Shown: piece by piece, positions 6,934 to 11,596 of the stretch
Layout of the letters: each line of letters begins with the position of its first letter
Position numbering within the stretch: position 1 is the first letter of the stretch
Assembly: GCA_013152625.1 (NCBI GenBank)
Contig: JAADFY010000252.1
Span: 1-11,596, forward strand
Direction: 5' to 3'
Length of the DNA: 11,596 nucleotides
Origin: Alphaproteobacteria bacterium
GTDB taxonomy: Bacteria; Pseudomonadota; Alphaproteobacteria; Rhizobiales; Devosiaceae
Notes under the pieces: model-generated
Told to the model about the DNA's origin: nothing
Seen by the model: the letters and a program-made list of their open reading frames with translations, nothing else
Database searches by the model: none
Translations under genes and position numbers: made by a program

Positions 6934-9204
6934 TCACTGGCGAAACTCTGCCCCGGCCAAATCTGCCTCGGCCAAATCTGCTCCGGCCAAATCTGCTCCG
7001 GCCAAATCTGCCTGGGCCCGGCGTCCCGAATTGCGATACTTGCGTAACGAGACCTGAAATTGAGCGGAAAGCGACACCAGTTGCCGGGCCGCATCGGCGG
7101 AAAGATCGGGCGGACGGGCCTCGCTGTGACCACCGGCGCCCGCCTCGGCACTGGCCATATCAAAGGGTCGGGGTGTGAAATCGACCCCCTGCAGTTTTTT
7201 CACCTGGATATTGGTGTGGGCATATTCCATGAATTTTTGCCAGGTCTGTGCCGGCAAACGTCCCCCGGTCAGACGGTTGGTCTCCGAGTAGTTGTCATTG
7301 CCAAACCAGACCGTGGCCACATAATTGCCCGTATAGCCGGAAAACCACGCGTCGCGATAGGACTGGGTGGTGCCTGTTTTGCCGGCTGCAGGAACACCCT
7401 CCACTTTGGCCCGCCGACCGGTGCCGTTGGTGATGACGTTGCGCAACATGTCATTCATGCCCTCGATGGTCTGCTGGCTAAGGATGATTTCGCCGTCATT
7501 TTCTCCGGATGGCTCATAGACGACTTCGCCGCGCAAGGTGGTTATGCGTGTTATGCCAAACGCTTGCGTGCGGCGCCCGCCATTGGCAAATACGGCAAAC
7601 GAGGACGCCATATCCAGAACACTGACCGGGATCACCCCGAGCGCCAGCGACCGGGTGATGGGAAAATCATTGCGAATTCCCATCCGCCGGGCCATGTCGG
7701 CGATCGGCTTGCGCCCGGTGATGGTGGATATGCGCACCGGCACCGTATTGATCGAGCGGGTCAATGCGTTCTTGATGGTCACCTGACCGGCATAGGATCG
7801 CCCGTAGTTTCTGGGGCACCAGTCACCGATGCAGATTGGCCGGTCAACGATCAGGGACCGGGGCGTAAACCTGCCTGATTCCAATGCTGTGGCATAAACG
7901 AAGGGCTTGAAAGCCGATCCGGGTTGCCGGTTTGGGGTCGTTGCCCGGTTGAACTGGCTCTTGCCATAATCGAGCCCGCCGACCATGGCCCGTACCTCAC
8001 CCGTGGGATCCAGAACCACCATTGCCGCCTGGGACACTTCATAGGCCGCGCCTTCTTCGCGAATGGCAGCGGTTACCGATTCCTCGGCAAATTTTTGCAA
8101 TACCGGATCAATGGTCGTGCGGACCACAAACCCCAGCGATCCCGATCCCTCGACAATGGATTTTACCTCCAGGTAGGCCCAGTCGAGAAAATAATTCGGG
8201 CTGTCCGTATCCGGATCCCGCTCCATGGGGGTCGCCGGCAGGCGCCGGGCGCCGGCCACCTGACCTTCGGTCATCAGCCCCGCCTGAACCAGATTGGTCA
8301 GCACCACATTGGCCCGCCCCCGGGCCGCGGCCAAGTCCACATGGGGGGCAAATCTGGAGGGCGCCTTGAACAACCCGGCCAGCATTGCCGCCTCGGCCAG
8401 CGAGACCTGTGTAACCGGCTTGCCGAAATAAAACTCCGAAGCAGCGGCAACACCGAACGTGCCCCCCCCCATATACGAACGGTCCAGATACTGTTTCAGA
8501 ATTTCGTCTTTGGTGTAGTTGGCCTCAAGCCAGATGGCTAAAAAGGCTTCCTTGATCTTTCGTTCAATGGTTTGTTCGGAAGACAGGAACAGGTTTTTTG
8601 CCAGTTGCTGGGTTATGGACGATCCGCCTTCGACAATCGAGTTGGCCCGGACATTGGAAATCAGGGCCCGGAACGTCCCCATTACATCAATGCCGAAATG
8701 GTTGTAAAATCGGCGGTCCTCGGTGGCCAGCGTGGCATCGATCAGAACGGCGGGCAGGTCTTTGAGTTCCACCGAATCGTCGGTGCGGTCTCCCCGCCGG
8801 CCCACTTCGTTGCCATACCGGTCCAGAAAAATAACGGAATAATCGCTGGCCGGGTTGAACTCGCCGCTTGCTGTGGCGTCAAACGCCGGCAAGGCGAGCG
8901 CCGTCATGGCCACAAGACCCAGCGTCAGAAATGTCAGACCGTCCGAGACTACTTCCACCGCCAGGCGCGGCACCCCGGTGACCCGGAACCGGTTCATGAA
9001 ATCGCCAAAGCCCTGCCAGACCCGCGACAGCCAGGTGCCGAATTCATACATCGAAGAATCGAGCCAGGCATCCAGCGCCAGCCAGCCCGATCTGTTCCCC
9101 CGATTGTTCTTTTTGTCGCCCGAATTCGTCACGGCGCTACCTGGACTGTGTCTTGTTTTGATGGAATCAAAACCGCAGTCCGGTCCTTTGTTTGAGCGTG
9201 CCAT
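6934..9204 (-). CDS. Class A penicillin-binding protein (PBP1A-type transglycosylase/transpeptidase)
   Basis: A bifunctional peptidoglycan synthase of 756 residues. It polymerises lipid II into glycan strands and cross-links the peptides. A cytoplasmic N-terminus of about 85 residues and one membrane anchor (about 88-107) precede the GT51 domain. That domain has catalytic Glu162 in TEDRRFYNHFG, then GGSSITQQLAKN, KIKEAFLAIWLE and 'YLDRSYMGGGTFGVAAAS'. The transpeptidase domain has Ser430 and Lys433 (GSAFKPF), SIN at 484-486 and KTGT with Lys609. All key residues are present, so it should be active in the periplasm. Oddly, the extreme C-terminus (about 730-754) is a run of A(D/E)LAG-type pentapeptide repeats encoded by tandem 15-bp units. 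The ATG at 9204 has a poor ribosome binding site and lies inside a palindromic element. The next gene downstream is DUF1214. Confidence 0.96.
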   Translation of the reverse strand: MARSNKGPDCGFDSIKTRHSPGSAVTNSGDKKNNRGNRSGWLALDAWLDSSMYEFGTWLSRVWQGFGDFMNRFRVTGVPRLAVEVVSDGLTFLTLGLVAMTALALPAFDATASGEFNPASDYSVIFLDRYGNEVGRRGDRTDDSVELKDLPAVLIDATLATEDRRFYNHFGIDVMGTFRALISNVRANSIVEGGSSITQQLAKNLFLSSEQTIERKIKEAFLAIWLEANYTKDEILKQYLDRSYMGGGTFGVAAASEFYFGKPVTQVSLAEAAMLAGLFKAPSRFAPHVDLAAARGRANVVLTNLVQAGLMTEGQVAGARRLPATPMERDPDTDSPNYFLDWAYLEVKSIVEGSGSLGFVVRTTIDPVLQKFAEESVTAAIREEGAAYEVSQAAMVVLDPTGEVRAMVGGLDYGKSQFNRATTPNRQPGSAFKPFVYATALESGRFTPRSLIVDRPICIGDWCPRNYGRSYAGQVTIKNALTRSINTVPVRISTITGRKPIADMARRMGIRNDFPITRSLALGVIPVSVLDMASSFAVFANGGRRTQAFGITRITTLRGEVVYEPSGENDGEIILSQQTIEGMNDMLRNVITNGTGRRAKVEGVPAAGKTGTTQSYRDAWFSGYTGNYVATVWFGNDNYSETNRLTGGRLPAQTWQKFMEYAHTNIQVKKLQGVDFTPRPFDMASAEAGAGGHSEARPPDLSADAARQLVSLSAQFQVSLRKYRNSGRRAQADLAGADLAGADLAEADLAGAEFRQ
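6953..7012. repeat. Tandem repeat, 4 x 15 bp, coding the C-terminal pentapeptide tail
   Basis: Four adjacent 15-bp units, CCGGCCAAATCTGCC and variants TCGGCCAAATCTGCT, CCGGCCAAATCTGCT and CCGGCCAAATCTGCC, differ from one another at only one or two positions. They lie at 6953-6967, 6968-6982, 6983-6997 and 6998-7012. On the minus strand each unit codes for five residues of the pattern AGADL or AEADL, which is the A(D/N)LXX rhythm of pentapeptide repeat proteins. The near identity of the DNA units, including synonymous positions, suggests recent duplication by replication slippage rather than old conserved repeats. A change in copy number would keep the reading frame. Confidence 0.9.
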
Positions 9205-9243
9205 TTACCCGATAACCGGTACCCACTTATCGGTGACACGCTC
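9194..9243 (-). repeat. Palindromic element copy overlapping the PBP start codon
   Basis: Outer arms GAGCGTG (9243-9237 on the minus strand) and CACGCTC (9200-9194) enclose inner arms CCGATAA (9233-9227) and TTATCGG (9215-9209), with an 11-base centre containing GTGGGTACCGG. It shares GAGCGT, GATAAGTGG and CCGGTTATC with the first hairpin of the element at 4865-4966, while the other arm bases differ but still pair. In the penicillin-binding protein mRNA the ATG (9204-9202) sits in the internal loop, and codons 2-4 form the 3' outer arm. Folding could therefore limit access of ribosomes to the start. Confidence 0.72.
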
Positions 9244-9296
9244 CAGCCAAAAGTTTCAGGGTTAAAACTAGCCCCGAATGGTTACAAATATCACCC

Positions 9297-9314
9297 AAAA
9301 AGGGCGTGATCGCC
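9297..9314 (-). terminator. Weak candidate terminator after the glycosyltransferase-like gene
   Basis: On the minus strand, two bases after the stop of the glycosyltransferase-like gene, there is GGCG-ATCA-CGCC followed by C and five T. The stem is only 4 bp, although GC-only, and the T-run is short, so termination would be weak at best. If it works, it would separate the glycosyltransferase-like gene from the penicillin-binding protein gene downstream. Confidence 0.3.
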
Positions 9315-9316
9315 AA

Positions 9317-10129
9317 TCAGTGGCCGCAGCCGTCCGCTTCGGGCGCCAATTGAGATGCCGGCAGCCGTCCCATCTCCACCATCAGCCTTCGCATATACAG
9401 TGTTGCCTGGCGCTCGTCGCGCAAAACTCCGGCCCAGATACTGTCATCCTGAACCAGATGGATCGGTTTCATCCAGCGCGTCCTTCGTTTTATGGCAATC
9501 CGGCCCATTCCCGCGCGCTGGGCGAGGGTGGCCACCAGGATATCATCAATGCCGGGTGCGGAGAACGCCGACGGATCGAGGCGGAACCGATCCGTGAGAA
9601 AAGCGATGGTGCCACAGCCAAGAATATCAGCAGAAACTTCTTTTTTCAGGCGCCGGGGAAAATTGTAGGATTTACGATCGCGAACAAATGAGGCGTAGGG
9701 CGCCTTGAAATCCGCCCCGTGCACCCCCGCCAGCACATCGCCCCGATGGCGGATCAAACACTCCCGCAGTCGATCCACATGATTGGCGGCATATAAAATA
9801 TCGTCGTCAAATCCGGCAAACAGGACCGGCTCGGGCTCGTTCTGGAGCGCGAGAAATTTTCCAGCACACCCCAGCCGTTGCGCCGGATCGCCAAGATAGG
9901 CAATTATGCGTTCGTGGCGGGCAAAGCGGGGCACCTCATCATAATCATCGAGGTAGAGATGGAGCCGGTCAATCTGGGGCATTATGGTTGCCAGCGCCTG
10001 CTCAACGCAGCCCCGCCGACTTCGCATGGTTGCCATGCCGCCCACACGGGGCAGGGATTTTACGTTCGCGGCAAAACCGAAAAACGAATGCCAGGCACGA
10101 ATGGTGGTTGTCGGGAACACGAATGTCAC
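9317..10129 (-). CDS. Glycosyltransferase-like protein (GT-A type)
   Basis: A protein of up to 270 residues resembling small GT2-like glycosyltransferases, which move a sugar from a nucleotide donor. Near residue 32 is 'MATMRSRRGCVEQALATIMPQIDRLHLYLDDYDE', a typical first-strand and helix region. An acidic cluster FAGFDDDILY (Asp108-110) fits the DXD metal site. 'ILGCGTIAF' (169-177) and GIDDILVA (Asp195/196) fit the later acceptor and catalytic region. No signal peptide or membrane segment is seen, so it is probably cytoplasmic. The sugar and acceptor cannot be told. The start is uncertain: GTG 10129 opens the frame but has no ribosome binding site; ATG 10036 would give 239 residues and begin directly at the conserved part. 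A loose promoter (TTGATT at 10184-10179, 18 bases, TAGAGT at 10160-10155) would favour the longer form. It is upstream of the penicillin-binding protein, perhaps by chance. Confidence 0.78.
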   Translation of the reverse strand: MTFVFPTTTIRAWHSFFGFAANVKSLPRVGGMATMRSRRGCVEQALATIMPQIDRLHLYLDDYDEVPRFARHERIIAYLGDPAQRLGCAGKFLALQNEPEPVLFAGFDDDILYAANHVDRLRECLIRHRGDVLAGVHGADFKAPYASFVRDRKSYNFPRRLKKEVSADILGCGTIAFLTDRFRLDPSAFSAPGIDDILVATLAQRAGMGRIAIKRRTRWMKPIHLVQDDSIWAGVLRDERQATLYMRRLMVEMGRLPASQLAPEADGCGH

Positions 10130-10290
10130 TGTTACGCATTTACTTGAAAGAAAAACTCTAGAGTGATCTTAACGTTACAATCAAGTGTTGCACTGTCCCG
10201 CGCGAAAGAAATCCTGATGTTGATCGCACCGTTGGGCAAGTTCAACAGCGTGGCGGGAAAAAATCGACACCGATGGTCCGAAGGACAAAA

Positions 10291-10788
10291 ATGGCGTTTT
10301 GGGAAGACAAGAAACTGGGCGAAATGTCCCGGGCCGAATGGGAAAGCCTGTGCGATGGCTGCGCCCGATGCTGCCTGATCAAGCTCGAAGACATAGATAC
10401 CGGCGAAATCATCACCTCCGATGTGCACTGCAAACTTCTGGACGAGAAAACCTGCCGGTGCACGAACTATCCCGATCGCGCCAGCCTGGTACCCGATTGC
10501 ATCGCACTGAGCCCTGAAAATGTGGGCAGGATCAAATGGATGCCCCTGACGTGCGCCTATCGGCGGCTGGCGGAGGGGCGGCCCCTTGCCTGGTGGCACC
10601 CGCTGATTTCAGGCGACCCCGACACAGTAGTGGCCGCGGGAATTTCGATTTTGGGCCGCACTGTTTCCGAGACCGGGGTGGGTGCCGATGAATATGAAGA
10701 CCATGCAGTGGACTGGCCGGATATCGACCCCGACGACGATCTGGAGGGCCGGGGCAAGCGGCGCCAGAAGCGAGAAATAGGAAAATAA
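10291..10788 (+). CDS. YcgN family cysteine cluster protein (UPF0260)
   Basis: A soluble protein of 165 residues matching the YcgN/UPF0260 family, which carries a CxxCxxCC-type metal-binding cluster (zinc or iron) of unknown physiological role. The signature starts FWEDKKLGEMSRAEWESLCDG. The cysteines are Cys21, Cys24, Cys27, Cys28, Cys47, Cys55, Cys57, Cys70 and Cys88, with the family phrases CARCCLIKLED and 'CRCTNYPDRASLVPDC'. The C-terminus is acidic (DWPDIDPDDDLEG), then basic. The ATG at 10291 is chosen because AAGGA (10281-10285) lies 5 bases upstream; an earlier ATG at 10273 lacks such a site. It is divergent from the glycosyltransferase-like gene and is probably a core chromosomal gene bordering the terminase region. 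Confidence 0.93.
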   Translation: MAFWEDKKLGEMSRAEWESLCDGCARCCLIKLEDIDTGEIITSDVHCKLLDEKTCRCTNYPDRASLVPDCIALSPENVGRIKWMPLTCAYRRLAEGRPLAWWHPLISGDPDTVVAAGISILGRTVSETGVGADEYEDHAVDWPDIDPDDDLEGRGKRRQKREIGK

Positions 10789-10791
10789 TCC

Positions 10792-10820
10792 TTGACACCG
10801 TGACGCCCTTTGGCTAAGGT
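10792..10820 (+). promoter_or_regulatory. Sigma-70-like promoter upstream of the terminase genes
   Basis: TTGACA (10792-10797), a perfect -35 box, is followed after exactly 17 bases by TAAGGT (10815-10820) as -10 box. It begins 3 bases after the stop of the YcgN gene, and the spacer has no coding role. Transcription would start near 10827 and leave a leader of about 80 bases before the small terminase start. The -10 box matches the E. coli consensus in only three positions, but alphaproteobacterial -10 boxes are often divergent. Confidence 0.55.
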
Positions 10821-10905
10821 TCAGCTACGGTCCGGAAACTGTGGCTCAGGCCCTTTATTTTGCAGGCCGGACAAAACTCCTTAAATTTTTGCGAAAGCTT
10901 GAAGC

Positions 10906-11319
10906 TTGGACCAGCAGACGGGCCATGACTGGGCCGCCATTCAGTCAGCCTATGAGGCCGGACAGATTTCTGTCGGGGCCATTTGCCAAAAACACGCAAT
11001 GTCAAAGACCGTATTGTACGCCGCCGTGCATGAGGGCGGGTGGATCATGCGAACGGCGGGCGCTCCGGTGCAACGACAGGCGCTCATCACCCGGCTGTTC
11101 AAGGTGCTGGACCGCCAGATCAACCAGATGGAAACCACCATGACAAAAACCGGTGACCGGGAAGTTTCGCTTTTGGGCAACCTTGCCAAAACCCTTGAAA
11201 AGCTGATCGAAATTGAGGACCGGGAACGAAAAGTGCGAAAAACACCGCAGAACAGTCGGGAAATGGCCGAACTGCGCTCCCGGATCACCCAGCGCATTGA
11301 CCGGATCTCAAAGCAATAA
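10906..11319 (+). CDS. Small terminase-like protein of a gene transfer agent or phage (TerS, GTA g1-like)
   Basis: A protein of 137 residues. Residues 8-46 form a helix-turn-helix of the type seen in small terminases: DWAAIQSAYEAGQISVGAI followed by CQKHAMSKTVLYAAVHEGGW. The rest (about 60-135) is charged, helical and likely coiled coil (NLAKTLEKLIEIEDRERK), suited to oligomerisation. Small terminases bind the DNA to be packaged and regulate the large subunit. The role is inferred from the fold pattern and from the large terminase that overlaps downstream; in RcGTA-type clusters the first gene has been shown to be such a subunit. The start is TTG at 10906: an in-frame TGA lies at 10900 and the next ATG would cut through the HTH. 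GAAAG (10893-10897) may serve as ribosome binding site. Promoter at 10792-10820. Confidence 0.75.
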   Translation: MDQQTGHDWAAIQSAYEAGQISVGAICQKHAMSKTVLYAAVHEGGWIMRTAGAPVQRQALITRLFKVLDRQINQMETTMTKTGDREVSLLGNLAKTLEKLIEIEDRERKVRKTPQNSREMAELRSRITQRIDRISKQ

Positions 11320-11596
11320 CACCCCAAAGCCGGCCATTGCCCGGTTGCTGGCCCGGCTTACCGACCAGGAACTTAGCGAGCTGGCCGCGCACTGGCCCCT
11401 GTGGGCCCGGCCCGACCAGTTGCCGCCGCAAGGCGACTGGAACACCTGGCTGATGCTGGGCGGGCGCGGGGCGGGGAAAACAAGGGCCGGCGCCGAATGG
11501 GTGCGGGGTCTTGCAACCGGTGCGTCCTGGGCGGGACCGAAAATTGCCAGCCCCATCGCGTTGATCTCGGAAACCATTACGGCGGCCCGGGCGGTC
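11297..11596 (+). CDS. Large terminase subunit, N-terminal part (TerL, GTA g2-like), cut by window end
   Basis: The first 100 codons of a DNA-packaging ATPase/nuclease; the rest lies beyond the window. The ATPase Walker A is LMLGGRGAGKTRAGAEWVR, with Lys61 and Thr62 of GGRGAGKT, preceded by HWPLWARPDQLPPQGDW and followed by 'PIALISETITAARAV'. This arrangement matches the large terminase of RcGTA-like clusters (COG5323 type) as I know it. The protein translocates DNA into the procapsid; the nuclease domain is not visible here. No ATG or GTG exists in frame near the start. The TTG at 11297 gives a natural N-terminus and a 23-base overlap with the small terminase; TTG 11345 is the alternative. 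Neither has a clear ribosome binding site, so translation probably depends on coupling. Confidence 0.85.
   Translation, partial: MTGSQSNNTPKPAIARLLARLTDQELSELAAHWPLWARPDQLPPQGDWNTWLMLGGRGAGKTRAGAEWVRGLATGASWAGPKIASPIALISETITAARAV

Noticed and set aside
10155..10164. Perfect 10-bp palindrome ACTCTAGAGT between the divergent glycosyltransferase-like and YcgN genes
   Set aside because: Short, single copy, and no second half-site or flanking symmetry; could be an operator but nothing further supports it.
10132..10599. Long minus-strand frame of 155 codons opposite the YcgN gene
   Set aside because: Antisense shadow of the YcgN gene, whose cysteine motifs and ribosome binding site identify the real coding strand.

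Overview
The window looks like chromosomal DNA of an alphaproteobacterium, most likely order Hyphomicrobiales (rhizobia and relatives). This rests on four things: a DivJ/PleC-type histidine kinase; DUF1491, DUF2336 and DUF1254/DUF1214 proteins typical of that group; two copies of a dispersed palindromic element of a kind I recall as abundant in rhizobial genomes; and, at the right edge, what looks like the start of an RcGTA-type gene transfer agent cluster. No database search was possible, so family names come from motif recognition. I saw no tRNA, rRNA, CRISPR array or insertion sequence.

Left part (1-3309, plus strand): after a leader of about 105 bases comes a tight three-gene unit. It holds a membrane sensor histidine kinase, a membrane-anchored protein with two peptidoglycan-binding repeats, and a DUF1491 protein. 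The gaps are 2 and 1 bases, so they are probably co-transcribed. The unit runs head-on into a minus-strand DUF2336 gene (3306-4460); the two stop codons share one CTAG. The next 548 bases have no convincing gene but hold a two-hairpin element (4865-4966). A plus-strand gene for a small predicted lipoprotein of unknown function follows (5009-5734).

Middle (5747-10129, minus strand): transcription order is a glycosyltransferase-like gene, a class A penicillin-binding protein (bifunctional peptidoglycan synthase), a DUF1214 protein and a DUF1254 membrane protein. The last two overlap by one base, and DUF1214 starts 24 bases after the penicillin-binding protein ends, so these three form an envelope-related unit. 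The penicillin-binding protein ends in a tail of pentapeptide repeats encoded by a 15-bp tandem repeat. Its start codon lies inside a second copy of the palindromic element.

Right part (10291-11596, plus strand): a YcgN-family cysteine-cluster protein, then a sigma-70-like promoter directly after its stop codon, then a small terminase-like gene and the first 100 codons of a large terminase with a clear Walker A motif. Both terminase genes appear to lack an ATG start. This is the most interesting part: probably the beginning of a GTA DNA-packaging and capsid cluster, although a prophage cannot be excluded because the window ends here.
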